Positions 43,441-53,434 of a stretch of 64,000 nucleotides of DNA are shown here, in pieces. The DNA is from Xenoacremonium recifei (Eukaryota > Ascomycota > Sordariomycetes > Hypocreales > Nectriaceae). Position 1 is the first letter of the stretch. Every line of letters starts with the position of its first letter. The notes under the pieces are model-generated. The model did no database searches, was not told the DNA's origin, and saw only the letters and a program-made list of their open reading frames with translations. The translations under genes were made by a program, and so were the position numbers. Location: positions 62,001 to 126,000 of the forward strand of contig WOFQ01000062.1 in assembly GCA_012184525.1 (NCBI GenBank), read 5' to 3'.

Positions 43441-44976
43441 CTATCGATCAACCTCACCTGAACGTCACGTTAGCTCTAGCACTAGAAGAATCAAGGGAGG
43501 TTGCCGTGAAAACTCACCAAACACCAGATCCATGGTACCGATAACCGCCACAGCATCGGCAAGCAAGTGGCCCTTGGCGAGTCGGTCGAAGCCGCTCAGG
43601 TGGGCAAAACCAGGGGCGCGGATGGAGCATCGGTACGGTCGCTCGCTGCCGTCGCTGACGACGTAGACGCCCATCTCGCCCTTGGGGGCCTCGATGGCCG
43701 AGTAGGTGTCACCAGGGGGCACAGCATAGCCCTTGGTATAGAGCAGGAAGTGGTGGATCAAAGCCTCCATGTTCTCCTTCATAGCGGCACGGGGCGGCGG
43801 CGAAACCTTGTAGTCCTCGACGCGGACGGGACCGGCGGGCATTTTGTTGAGGCACTGGTGGATGATGCGGAGCGACTGGCGGAACTCCTCCATTCGGCAG
43901 AGGTATCGGTCGTAGCAGTCGCCGTTGGTGCCGACGGGGACGTCGAACTCGACCTGGTCGTAGGCATCGTAGGGCTGGCTCTTGCGGATATCCCAGGGGA
44001 CGCCCGAGCCACGGAGCATGACGCCGGTGAAGGACAGGTTCAGGGCCTCGGCAGCCGAAACGACACCGACACCCCTCAATCGCTCGATCCAGATACGGTT
44101 ATCAGTCAACATCTCCTCGGTCTCGTCGAGGCGGTCACCAAACTGGGTCGCCCACTGGTAAATGTCGTCGAGGAGGCCAACGGGGATATCCTGGTGAACG
44201 CCGCCGGGGCGGACATACGCAGCGTGGAGACGGGCACCAGAGACACGCTCATAGAATTCCTAACCGCCAGATCAGCTTCTGTATTGTCACTCACAGCACC
44301 CCATTGAACCTACCATGAGCTTCTCTCGCTCCTCGAAACCCCACAGGAAGGGCGTCAAAGCACCAACGTCCATGGCGTGAGTGGTCACGGCCATCAGATG
44401 GTTCAGCACTCGGGTGATCTCCCCAAACAGCGTCCGGATGAACTTGGCTCGCTCGGGGATCTCGACGTTGAGCAGCTTCTCGACAGCGAGGGAGAAGCAT
44501 TGCTCGTTGGTCATCATGGAGACGTAGTCGAGTCGGTCAAAGTAGGGCAGGGCCTGGAGGTAGGTCTTGTACTCGATCAGCTTCTCGGTGCCGCGGTGCA
44601 GCAGGCCGACGTGAGGGTCGGCACGGATGATCTCCTCGCCATTGAGCTCGAGAATCAGCCGCAGCACGCCGTGGGCAGCCGGATGCTGAGGGCCAAAGTT
44701 GACCGTGTAGTGGCGGACTTTGCGGTCCTCGACCGAGTTGTCGCGCGACTTTCGGGTGGCGTTGGGGAGCTGGCGGCTGAGGCCGTAGGGGTCGTTCGGG
44801 TTGGCGAAGTCCTCGTCGACAGGCACAATCTTGGTGCCCATGGGCTCGGGCGTCGCGTATCGTCGCTGGCAGGTCGTCGAGAAGGATCGCGAGGCGAGCG
44901 AAGCAGAGGCAGAGCCTGGCCGCACGCAAAGCCGCCGGGCTCCCTGGCCGGCTAGTCGGTGCAGAGACGTCGCCAT
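43441..44976 (-). CDS. nuo-49: NADH:ubiquinone oxidoreductase 49-kDa subunit (NDUFS2/NUO-49)
   Basis: This complex I core subunit lines the quinone-binding site in the peripheral arm. Exons 44976-44314, 44259-43518 and 43457-43441 (introns 54 and 60 nt) give 473 residues. A presequence (MATSLHRLAGQGARRLCVRP) precedes the conserved NFGPQHPAAHGVLRLILELN, GLLHRGTEKLIEYK, YFDRLDYVSMMTNE and VRPGGVHQDIPVGL; the C-terminal SIRAPGFAHLSGFDRLAKGH and IGTMDLVFGEVDR complete the family. The last exon is only 17 nt (the end of GEVDR plus stop) and was found through the family's invariant C-terminus. The intron before it carries its own AGCTAAC branch. The gene converges with COQ6. Confidence 0.96.
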
Positions 44977-45468
44977 TGTGTCGGAGCGGAGAGGGGAGGG
45001 CCGGAGACGCTGGTCGGGCGATGAAGAGAGTCTCCCAGATGGGCCTCTTGCTCGGGGTCAATGGCAATGGCAGCGGGATCGCGAGGGGAATTCGCCGTCA
45101 ACGTTTGTGCCCGTCATCTCCCGCGGCCCGGGAATCTTGAGGACTGGAGCTTTGCTGCGATGGTGGGCTCGGATCAAAGTTGATGCGCGGGCACCAACCA
45201 ATCAGCGCCAGACCATTACTTTTGCGCGTCCGCATAATTACCCGAGCGACCGCCAGTGCGGATCTCAAACTCCAAAAAGTCATCGACGTCGATGAGTTGA
45301 CAGGTGACGTTTCGTTCAACCTGAATATCTCATTTTGTCAATTGAGGAAAAAAAAAAATCAAAAAAAAATATTCAATTGATAACTAAGCACCAGACATCC
45401 CACAATTTTTAAATATTTTTGGGGCTGTCGTCAGGGTGTGAAATACCCTCTCATCTTCTATACTCATC
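44977..45468. other. Intergenic, complex I gene promoter / GNAT gene 3' flank
   Basis: 492 bp. It holds the CCAAT element described separately and an A-rich stretch at about 45345-45375 near the 3' end of the GNAT gene. No gene seen. Confidence 0.5.
45198..45207 (+). promoter_or_regulatory. CCAAT box (CCAATCAGCG), complex I 49-kDa gene
   Basis: About 222 bp upstream of the ATG of the minus-strand gene, in inverted orientation relative to transcription. Identical to the 10-mer upstream of ATP4 at 37014-37023. Confidence 0.5.
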
Positions 45469-46089
45469 TCATTCTAGGTCACTCCTCACGAGCCCGAATA
45501 TCACCTCGTCCAGCACCATCCCATTCTTTTCCACAGCCTGTCTCCGACGCCCCTCCTCAGTAAACCCGCACTTCTTGAGCACGCGCTGGCTTGCCAAATT
45601 TCTCGAATATGTCGCGCCCTCGAGTCTGTTCAACTGTGGCCACGTCTCGAATATCCACCGTGTGAATGCCGTGATAGCCTCCGTTGCATAGCCTTGGCCC
45701 CAAGCCGGCTTCGCAATCCAGTATCCCAGCTCCCAGCCCCTATAGTACACGTCCTTGTTCGCAACAGAGCGACAACCACCTACAAAGACGGGCTCTTCGC
45801 CTGCATGGGTAGGTTTGGTGTAGATGCTCACGGCATGGGGATAGCCAGTACCATCCTTGTAAAGCTCAAGATTCATGTCGATGTGCCTCTCTGCGTCTGC
45901 GATAGTATACGGCGAAGGAAACCCGTTCCGCATATTCTGCACAATTTCGGGGTCATTGGCTTCCTTGGCCATGTCGGCAGCATCGGAGGGCAGGAATCGC
46001 CGAATGATGAGTCTCTCCGTTTCGAGGAGCACGGCGCCAGGCTCTGAGCTGGGAGGGTTTGGCGATTTCAACAAGTCGTCTTGTGCCAT
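45469..46089 (-). CDS. GNAT-family N-acetyltransferase (RimJ/RimL-like)
   Basis: A single-exon 206-residue protein. LLETERLIIRRFLPSDAADM is the typical start of the RimJ/RimL-type acetyltransferase fold (strand beta1). Motif A, which binds acetyl-CoA, reads LGYWIAKPAWGQGYATEAI, containing the QxxGxA-like GQGYAT turn. The later NLASQRVLKKCGFTEEGRRR and the terminal VIFGLVRSDLE match the C-terminal beta strands. The protein or small-molecule substrate cannot be told. The start was chosen as the first methionine; the conserved part begins about 20 residues in. It precedes the complex I gene on the same strand but with its own promoter space, so co-transcription is not implied. Confidence 0.9.
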   Translation of the reverse strand: MAQDDLLKSPNPPSSEPGAVLLETERLIIRRFLPSDAADMAKEANDPEIVQNMRNGFPSPYTIADAERHIDMNLELYKDGTGYPHAVSIYTKPTHAGEEPVFVGGCRSVANKDVYYRGWELGYWIAKPAWGQGYATEAITAFTRWIFETWPQLNRLEGATYSRNLASQRVLKKCGFTEEGRRRQAVEKNGMVLDEVIFGLVRSDLE

Positions 46090-46874
46090 GTTGTGTGATT
46101 GAATTTGCGTTTCTTCACAATAGGGAACCAGTTCACGAAAAGCTTATAATAATTCAGCCTGCAGACAAGTATCTCCAAGGCTTGCTGTTTGGAAGTTGAA
46201 TCTGGAACCTTTCTCGTGTCGGTGATGGTTCAGACTTATGAATCGTCTTACAGTCTGTTGGAATGACTCACGTGGGCTGAAACTCGGATAGATAGGCTAG
46301 GCCATGATCGGCCAACTTGAACAGAAAGGGAAGCTACAAAAGTTCGTGATTGTAGAAAGACAAAAAAGATGAATTACTCACCTTGCGGTAAGATCTATTG
46401 TCAAGATTCATTGTCATTTTTATGACTCCAATGTGCCAGACAATCCGACTTCGCTGTGACAGGAATTAACCACGGTCTTTCCAAGGACCAAGATGTACAA
46501 TTTGGATGCTCTCGCTAATTTTCGTATGACCACTGATGCACTTGTTTGATTTAATTGAATTCAGGACGAGGTTTTCGGAGTATCTGAGGTTTGCCAAGGC
46601 CCCGATCGGCCGGAGGACCTCCCCGAAGCCACCGGCGTAACGCCCCACAAAACCGGTCCTTAGACGGAACAGTTACCGGAACAGGTCGAAATGCAAACTG
46701 AGGTCACAGAGCACAAGGACGCGTATTGTATCAGGATTCCAGATGGTTTAATTCGAATTTTAGAGGTTGCCCGGAATAACCCAAACGCCGTATCTATTGT
46801 TGCGCAGTTGATGTCCCAACCAAGTGTCCGTTACCCATTCATGACCATCCAGCAAACATCACAGCTGTCTTTGC
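46090..46874. other. Intergenic, GNAT gene promoter / iron transporter 3' flank
   Basis: 785 bp, AT-rich on the left. A plus-strand open frame at 46691-47113 begins here and overlaps the end of the iron transporter gene antisense; it has no recognisable domain. No transposon ends or RNA gene found. Confidence 0.45.
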
Positions 46875-47708
46875 CTAATCCTCGCCCGTTTCACTCGCAA
46901 CCAACCTCACACATACCACAGCCGCCAACGCCGCCACCATCCCCAGCAGCGTCATCTGCAAGCCCTCCCACAACAACTTCCCCCACGTCCGCCCCCTCAG
47001 CGCCCACTCCTTGCCAGCGCCAAACGAAAACAGCGCCAGAGCGCAGAGGCAGATGCTCCAGTTCAGTCCGCGGGCGACAGTTGCGGCGACAAAGTATGGC
47101 ATTAGAGGGATGATGCCGCCTACAGCGTAGCCGACTGAGACGGAGAGTCCGGAGATGATCGGCGAGACTGGTAAGGGCTGTTGTTGCTCGGGGCTGGCGG
47201 CCGTGGCGATGCAATGCGATTGCAGACGTAGAGCGGCGCGCTTGAGGTCGCCATGCTTGTTCTGCAGCGTGCGGAAGACGTCGTAGAGCGACTCCTCAGA
47301 CAGGCCCAAAGGGTCGAGGTACCGACGGATAGTCTCCTCAGACTCGTCACTCGCCTTCTCGTCACCAGACAGCATACCACCCAGCTCCTCGTCGTCGCTG
47401 TCCTCATCGTTCTGGCTGGAAGACGGCAGCTCGTCGCGGGCTGAGAGGTAGCCTCCAATGCCCATGGAGATACTGCCCGCACATAGCTCGGCCAGGCCGC
47501 CAGTGATGACGGTGTTGGTCTGGCCCAGGGAGCTGAGCCCCGCGGTCAAGGCGAAGGGCACGGTGAGGCCATCTGAGAAGCCGAGGGTGAAGTCGGAGAG
47601 GAAGCGTGTGAGTGCCGGGCTCTGTGAGGACTTCATCTCGTTGTGCGGGTTGAGAGCGTGTAAGTGTAAGTGTCTACGACAGCAACTAGCCAGCCCATTA
47701 AGAATCAA
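46875..47708 (-). CDS. CCC1: Vacuolar iron transporter, CCC1/VIT1 family
   Basis: CCC1 moves Fe2+ (and Mn2+) into the vacuole as protection against iron excess. This single-exon protein is 277 residues. The family block RFLSDFTLGFSDGLTVPFAL, then LTAGLSSLGQTNTVITGGLA and GSISMGIGGYLSARDE, are the first two helices with the metal-binding residues. A cytosolic loop carries an acidic insert (NDEDSDDEELGG). Helices 3-5 (VGYAVGGIIPLMPYFVA, LCALALFSFGAGKEW, LLGMVAALAAVVCVRLVAS) complete the fold. An internal in-frame methionine at 47636 is another possible start; I kept the longer form because its HALNPHNE segment leads directly into the conserved part. It lies near a phosphoesterase and a multicopper oxidase. 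Confidence 0.92.
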   Translation of the reverse strand: MILNGLASCCRRHLHLHALNPHNEMKSSQSPALTRFLSDFTLGFSDGLTVPFALTAGLSSLGQTNTVITGGLAELCAGSISMGIGGYLSARDELPSSSQNDEDSDDEELGGMLSGDEKASDESEETIRRYLDPLGLSEESLYDVFRTLQNKHGDLKRAALRLQSHCIATAASPEQQQPLPVSPIISGLSVSVGYAVGGIIPLMPYFVAATVARGLNWSICLCALALFSFGAGKEWALRGRTWGKLLWEGLQMTLLGMVAALAAVVCVRLVASETGED

Positions 47709-48485
47709 GATACAATGGAGACGAGATGCCTATGTATTTTATTCAATGCCGGAGGGCGGGGAATAGCGAAGAGACATAGAGTGTCTACAAGGGTAGGTAG
47801 CATGAACCGTTGCAACCACTCGTGATAGGATCGTGCCCGGTGATTTCGGCACACGCAGCCCTCACCTACCAAACCCTCAGTTCACAACCCCAGCACACAC
47901 ACCCTCTCCCATCCACGCCATAGCCAAGCTCGTCACCGAAGGCCTCGCACGAGCGAATTTGCCCTGCGGGACGACCAGCCGTTCTGGGCAGCTCGCACGC
48001 CCACGTGCAGGGCATGCTTATCAACAAGCGGGCGGCCATTCGCTGCGACCCCTGGCGATAGTTCCTGGGGTTGGAAGGTGGAGGGACCTTGAGATCCAAC
48101 TTCCAGATCGCAAACGAGCCCGTTCCAAGCCACAGCCGACGGCACGCTGAGACACGTGGGTGGGGTGCAAGACATGGAACATGGATGGGGAGGCTGAACA
48201 AGTGCCGATCGCTTGCTCCATTTGGGGGCCGGCCGGTAGGGGGCAGGGGACTTTTTGCTGGCGCCGATCGCGGGCGGTACGTCATGTTGGGCTTAGTGCG
48301 GGTGAAGCTATTCACAGGTCTCATTTACACGGACAAGAAAAAAATGCACCGCCGAATTTTGTTGTGTCTATTCAACTAGACAGGCAGAAGCCCTCACTAT
48401 GATTACGAGAATTGAATGAAGCTATGTACAAAAATATGTTCGTCTGCCTATTAATTGAATCCCAATTGGCCAAGCTACAAGACCT
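47709..48485. other. Intergenic, CCC1 promoter / phosphoesterase 3' flank
   Basis: 777 bp between two minus-strand genes. Open frames on both strands (47833-48379) overlap each other in different frames and show no domain. No GATA-factor cluster or other iron-regulation site could be pinned down by eye. Confidence 0.4.
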
Positions 48486-49857
48486 CTAAGACGCGGGGGC
48501 GTAGTTCTTGGGAGGGTTCAGGCCGTCGTTGACGCGGATGGAGTCGGTGTAGTACGACTCCAGCTTGCTGCCCTTCCAGGTCTCGACAATGGGCTCGTAG
48601 ACCTTGCGGCCGGAGAAGGTCTTCTCGAGGTTCAGGTTAGGCGCAGGGTACAGCTGGTTGCCACCGGCCTCGTTGAAGACACCGGCATACGAGAGGTTCC
48701 AGTAGTGTCGGTCCAGCGCCGCCTTGGGGAACTTGCGCAGGTGGTCGCCCGTCTTCTGGGCCACGACCTCGTAGACGTTGGCGCCGACGTCCCAGCGGCC
48801 GAGCGTGGGGAGGTCCCAGTTGGCCTCGACGGTGGCAATCTCCGAGTAGTGGTTGTAGAAGTTGCTGTCGGTGGTGCCGATCAGGTGCTTGGGGATCACG
48901 TCGCCGAGCAGGAGACCCAGGATGTTGTTCTGGATGGCGTAGGTCTCGTTCTCGTCCCAGGTGATGACAACCAGCGTGTTGTCCATGAAGTTGCGGTCCT
49001 CCAGGAGAGGGGCCAGGAACTTGCGGCACCAGGCGCCGGCAACAGTCACGTCAGTGTCGTGGCCGTCCGAGGTCATGTTGGGAGTGATGAACATCCACTG
49101 AGGCAGCTTGTTCTCCTTGAGGTCCTTGTGGAACATGCTCTTGCCCTCGTCGATCATGGACAGGTTCTTGATCTGGGACAGGCGCTGCTCGGAGCGAGTC
49201 ACAGCATCGACAATGACACCGGGGTTGTGCTTGCGGACGTAGTCGTTAGCACCGGTCTCGGTGTTGAGGTACTGGTAGCCCTCGTAGCCGGAGTAGGGCA
49301 TGTCCTCCTGGTAGAAGGCCCACGAGATGTCACGGCTCTCGAGCAGGTCGATGATGGTGGTGACGTTGACATTGGCGCGGTTGAAGTCGTCGTTCTGCAT
49401 GCCGAAGTAGTCGGCGGCAATGGACGACATGTAGTTGGGCTCCGAGGGGTGGGTGACAGCAAAGTAGTTGCTGAGCGTGATGCCCTTCTTGGCGAACCAA
49501 GCAAAGTTGGCTAGACACTCGTCAGTTGAGAAGGTTTGGTTTGTCATGAGACTGAGACTTACGGTCACCGATGGCCTTGTCATAGTCGGTGTTCTCAAAG
49601 TAGATGTAGGCAACGCGGTCGAACGCCTTGCCCTTGACCTTGCTGGTCGGGCTGCTGGTCTTGGCCGTGGCAGCAGCAGCAGCAACAGCAGCAGTACCGG
49701 TAGCCGTGTACTTGGTGGCCCAGGCCGTGTTGGTGGACGTGGAGTGGTGCTTGACGGGCTCGGGCTTGGGCTTGTGATGCTGCTGGACAGGGCGGTAGGG
49801 GCCAGCAGCGGCAAGGCCAGCAAAGGCCAAGGCGCCGGTGAGCTTGGTGAAGAGCAT
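48486..49857 (-). CDS. Secreted phosphoesterase (acid phosphatase, PF04185-type)
   Basis: Exons 49857-49563 and 49510-48486 around a 52-nt intron (GTAAGT donor, CTGAC branch) give 439 residues. A signal peptide (MLFTKLTGALAFAGLAAAG) and a Ser/Thr/Ala-rich linker precede the phosphoesterase domain: IYFENTDYDKAIGDPNFAWF, THPSEPNYMSSIAADYFGM, ISWAFYQEDMPYSGYEGYQY, WMFITPNMTSDGHDTDVTVA and VVITWDENETYAIQNNILGL. This family includes phosphate-repressible extracellular acid phosphatases of Aspergillus and Penicillium. N-glycosylation sequons are frequent (NVTT, NLSM, NETY, NLSY), fitting secretion. The in-frame methionine at 50033 lies far upstream of a clear signal peptide and was rejected. The gene is divergent from the multicopper oxidase gene. 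Confidence 0.92.
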
Positions 49858-50585
49858 GATGACGAGGGGGAGGGGAAACCAAGACGGGTACTAACGACTG
49901 ACAGGAGAGGGAAGCCTGGTGAGCCAAGAGTAGCATCGTGGTGCGATCTCCCGGGGACAGCTTGGCTTTCATACCCGAACACTTGGCTCTGCTCTGCTCG
50001 GGTCGTCGCCATTGCAAATTCATCCGCCCTCAACGGCCAGCTTGAATACCCACTGCTCGGTCAACGCTTCGTCCCTAACCCCAAGTGACATGCTGGGATG
50101 CGGGCAAGCCAATCTGGCGGTTGAGCCGTGCAGGGTGCCAACGAGGAGCACTCGCAGCAGGCACGTGTGTCTGCCGATCCAGCCGACCCTGGACGTTGCA
50201 GAGCCGTTGGAGGCGTGAAGCTAAGTTAGGCCTTGGATAGGTCCCAGTTGCAAGGAAGTGCACTAACCCTCATAGCTTAGATCCCATCCATGGATCCTCC
50301 TCCTCCACCACCACACCCATCCTCCAATTGCCCAATCGGACGCCCTGCAATTGTCACGACCTGCTGCTTCGGGCCATGCTTCTCGGGTCTGACGCCGACT
50401 TTCCCTCTGCATCCTTTCTTGGGTTCCCGGAAATGACTTTGAGAATTTCGCCTTCAACGCGCGTTGCCTTGCGACTTCGGTAACCGAGCCCAACTGTCCG
50501 TCGTCCGTCAGCGAGCGACTCGATTCGCATCAGAACATGACGAGGGCCTCTCAGTGAGCGAGCGCACACGACTGCCTGCTCCGTG
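49858..50585. promoter_or_regulatory. Divergent promoter, phosphoesterase (-) / multicopper oxidase (+)
   Basis: 728 bp between two divergent starts; both promoters must lie here. I see no clear TATA box. Long antisense-type frames here are extensions of neighbouring frames. Confidence 0.5.
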
Positions 50586-52676
50586 ATGGCGACCCCAGAC
50601 GGCTCCGAGGCTGCTTCGACGGTGCTCGACCACCACGACCGCGATCTCGAGGAGCAGCAACCCTTTCTCTCGAGTCCTGACGGCGAAGCTCATCATGAGA
50701 AACACTCCCGCCGCCCATCCTCATCCTGGACGACCTGGCAGTTCGCGCTGTTCGCTCTGCTGGTTGTCATCTCTGTCCTCGGTCTGGCCGCCCTCCCATT
50801 GACCTTCAATGCTCCAGCCACATCCAGCCCTGAGCCCGAGCATCATGACACCCCTCCCCCGCCAGAGCCAAGCCATGACGACGATGTCTCTCATGAGACC
50901 GATGCCTCTCATGACAGCCTCATCTCATACCCCGAGACCATCCCGCCGACGCCGCAACTCCGCGACCCTTCAGCGTACATCCTCTCGCCCTCCTGGGACG
51001 CCTCATCGCCGCCCTCCACCCGCGTCTACAACTTCACCATCCTCGCCGGCGACCTCAACCCCGACGGCGTCTTCCGGCCCATGCTGCTCATCAACAACCG
51101 CTTCCCCGGCCCGCTGATCGAGTGCAACGACGGCGACACCCTCGTCGTCCACGTCGCCAACCGCGCGCCCAACGCCACGGCCCTGCACTTCCACGGGCTC
51201 TTCCAGAACGGCACCAACCTCATGGACGGCACCGTCGGCGTAACGCAATGTCCCATCGCCCCCGGCACCAGCTTCACCTACCGCTTCACCGTCCGCGGCC
51301 AGGCCGGCACGTACTGGTACCATGCGCATCACAGCGCCCAGGCGTCCGACGGGCTGCTGGGCCCGGTGGTGATCCACGCGCGGGATGAGCCAGCAGCCCC
51401 TGATTATGAGACGGACCGCGTTGTCATGGTCCAGGATCATTACCATAACCTCACGTCCGAGCTGCTGATGGACTACCTGGCGCCCGACGGTGAGAACGAC
51501 GAGCCCGTGCCGGACAACGCGCTGATCAACGGCCACGGCGTGCGATCCTGCGCCGACTTCCCCGGATGGCCCTGCGATGACACCCATGTCTCGGCCCCGG
51601 TGTTCGACCTCGCCCCGGGCCGCCGCCACCGTCTGCGCATCATCAACGTCGGCGCCTTTGCCGAGTTCCAGATCCAGTTCGACGAGCACCCCTTTGCCGT
51701 GGTTGAGGTCGACGGCGTGGACGTGCATCCCGAGCCCTTCCACCGCCTGAACATCCTGCCCGCCCAGCGCTACAGCGTCGTCCTCGAGACGAATGTCACG
51801 TCCGCTGCCAGCTTCTGGATGCGCGCGCGCATGGTCACGCACTGCTTCACCACCCCGAACGCGCGTCTGCAGCCCGAGATCCGGGCCGTCATCCGGTATG
51901 CGGACCCGGCAGAGTCGTCGGATCTCATCGTCGTCGAGGAGCCCACGAGCAAGGATTGGGCGCAGGCCATCGAGATCCTCTGCCGCGACCTCGACACCTC
52001 CCTGCTCCGTCCCGTCGAGGCCATCTCCCCGCCTCCCGCCGACGACATCGTGCCTCTGCGCGCCAGCTTCCGCATCGGCGCCTGGCGGCTCTCGCGCGGC
52101 TTCTTCAACGACTCGTCCTGGCACGCCAACGCCACGCACCCTTCGCTGCACCGCTACCTCTCCTCTCCTCTCCGCACCGCCACCACTGACCTCTCGCTGA
52201 GCGCCAACACGGACGTCTTTGCGCGCGACTCCGAGCTCGTCCTCGAGACCGTCGGCTCCCGCGTCGTCGACCTCGTCATCAACAACTTCGACGACGGCGC
52301 TCACCCCTTCCACCTGCACGGCCACCGCCTCTTCCTCCTCGCCCAGGGCCAGCACGGCTATCCGCCTGAGCCCGCCTTGCTGCCCGCATGGCTCGCCGAG
52401 AACGGCCGCCTCGATAACCCGCTGCGCCGCGACACCGTCACCGTTGAGGGCTACCGCTGGGCCGTCGTGCGCGTCGTCCTCGATAATCCCGGCATGTGGA
52501 CATTCCACTGCCACAACACCTGGCACGCCGAGTCTGGCATGGTCATGCAGCTGTTGGTGCGATCCGAGGTGGTGCGCCAGTGGCAAGTACCGCCAGAGAT
52601 GAATGAGATGTGCGAGCTCGAGGGCGTCACCAGCGGGCTGCGGCCAGACGACAGTATCTGGTTTGGATCATTCTAG
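50586..52676 (+). CDS. Membrane-anchored multicopper oxidase (ferroxidase/ascorbate-oxidase-like)
   Basis: A single-exon 696-residue protein. A cytosolic N-terminus of about 47 residues is followed by one helix (FALFALLVVISVLGLAALPL) and a Pro-rich stalk, so it is a type II membrane protein with its catalytic part outside. Copper motifs, all present: HFHG near residue 201, HAHH near 246, HPFHLHGH near 573 and HCHNTWHAESGM near 641, giving a complete type 1 site with Met in the axial position plus the trinuclear cluster. The first motif continues LFQNGTNLMDG, as in Fet3-type ferroxidases, but no FTR1 permease gene is next to it and Fe2+ specificity is unproven. It lacks introns and has strongly C-ending codons, unlike the mosaic around it. 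The ATG at 50586 follows a GTG that should not be read as a start. Confidence 0.9.
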   Translation: MATPDGSEAASTVLDHHDRDLEEQQPFLSSPDGEAHHEKHSRRPSSSWTTWQFALFALLVVISVLGLAALPLTFNAPATSSPEPEHHDTPPPPEPSHDDDVSHETDASHDSLISYPETIPPTPQLRDPSAYILSPSWDASSPPSTRVYNFTILAGDLNPDGVFRPMLLINNRFPGPLIECNDGDTLVVHVANRAPNATALHFHGLFQNGTNLMDGTVGVTQCPIAPGTSFTYRFTVRGQAGTYWYHAHHSAQASDGLLGPVVIHARDEPAAPDYETDRVVMVQDHYHNLTSELLMDYLAPDGENDEPVPDNALINGHGVRSCADFPGWPCDDTHVSAPVFDLAPGRRHRLRIINVGAFAEFQIQFDEHPFAVVEVDGVDVHPEPFHRLNILPAQRYSVVLETNVTSAASFWMRARMVTHCFTTPNARLQPEIRAVIRYADPAESSDLIVVEEPTSKDWAQAIEILCRDLDTSLLRPVEAISPPPADDIVPLRASFRIGAWRLSRGFFNDSSWHANATHPSLHRYLSSPLRTATTDLSLSANTDVFARDSELVLETVGSRVVDLVINNFDDGAHPFHLHGHRLFLLAQGQHGYPPEPALLPAWLAENGRLDNPLRRDTVTVEGYRWAVVRVVLDNPGMWTFHCHNTWHAESGMVMQLLVRSEVVRQWQVPPEMNEMCELEGVTSGLRPDDSIWFGSF

Positions 52677-53434
52677 TTGTATACACGTTAGCCTTTCATG
52701 CATGAAAATGAGATACCCTGCTTTGACGGTGTAAAGCCGTTATTTCTATCCTTTCTTTCTCTGTCTCTTCAGGTCCCGTTGCTGGGGGACCATCATATCA
52801 TACAAGGGGGGTATAGACGCTGCCACGGGTATCCCAAGTCCTCAGCTCAACCAGGCCCATTCAACCACCCGTGGCATTGATTAAGAGAAAACCCATTCTT
52901 CTCGGCCAGGCCTGAATCCAGTAGTTCTTTTCCCAGACCCCTCCCCTTGCGCGCGCTCCGCTCTCCAGACCATTAGGGAAGTAGTACATTGCAGTAGTAG
53001 CCGTCGTGGCTCGATTAAAGCTGTAACGCCGCGGCCGTTCATGCGTAGGCAATTGCTGAGTGTAAATAAACGCGGGACAAAACGGTGATGAAATCGACAG
53101 AATCCTCCAGGCCCAGCGAGGGCCGCAGTTGAACGCCGTGTAAATAAAAAAAGAAAAGAGAACCTGTAAACAAGGAAAACTTTTGGTGTAAAACCCCTCG
53201 CCATGCTGACCGATGCATTTTGAAAATTAAAAAAATGATTGTGCCGAACGCTTCACATAGAACAATGACAGAAAGAAATAAGGAGGAAAGAAACATGGGA
53301 GCCGTCCGGTAGATAAAGTGAGGCGTAACGTAAGTCGGTTTCGATGCTGAAAAGAAGGAAGAAATGTCCAGACATAGAACATGAGATCGGATAGAATGAG
53401 TCGTTTAACGGTCTCATGACAACGGTCATCAGGG
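52677..53434. other. Intergenic, convergent 3' flanks of the oxidase and the zinc-cluster gene
   Basis: 758 bp between convergent stop codons. The right part is A- and T-rich with short A runs (53146, 53222). No gene is seen; minus-strand open frames at 53039-53718 run into the transcription factor gene in another frame. Confidence 0.45.

Noticed and set aside
43567..44307. 246-codon plus-strand frame and the similar one at 44377-44955
   Set aside because: Both are antisense to the complex I 49-kDa gene and carry no domain.
46691..47113. 140-codon plus-strand frame
   Set aside because: The second half is antisense to the iron transporter gene and Pro/Ser/Thr-rich; the first half has no domain.
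48705..49514. 269-codon open frame on the plus strand
   Set aside because: Antisense shadow of the phosphoesterase exon 2; Val/Leu-rich low-information sequence, no domain.
49858..50033. N-terminal extension of the phosphoesterase from 50033
   Set aside because: It would bury a clear signal peptide (MLFTKLTGALAFAG) inside the protein.
51003..52586. 527-codon open frame on the minus strand
   Set aside because: It is antisense to the multicopper oxidase gene. The strong C/G third-position bias of that gene removes stops on the opposite strand; the frame has no domain or promoter.
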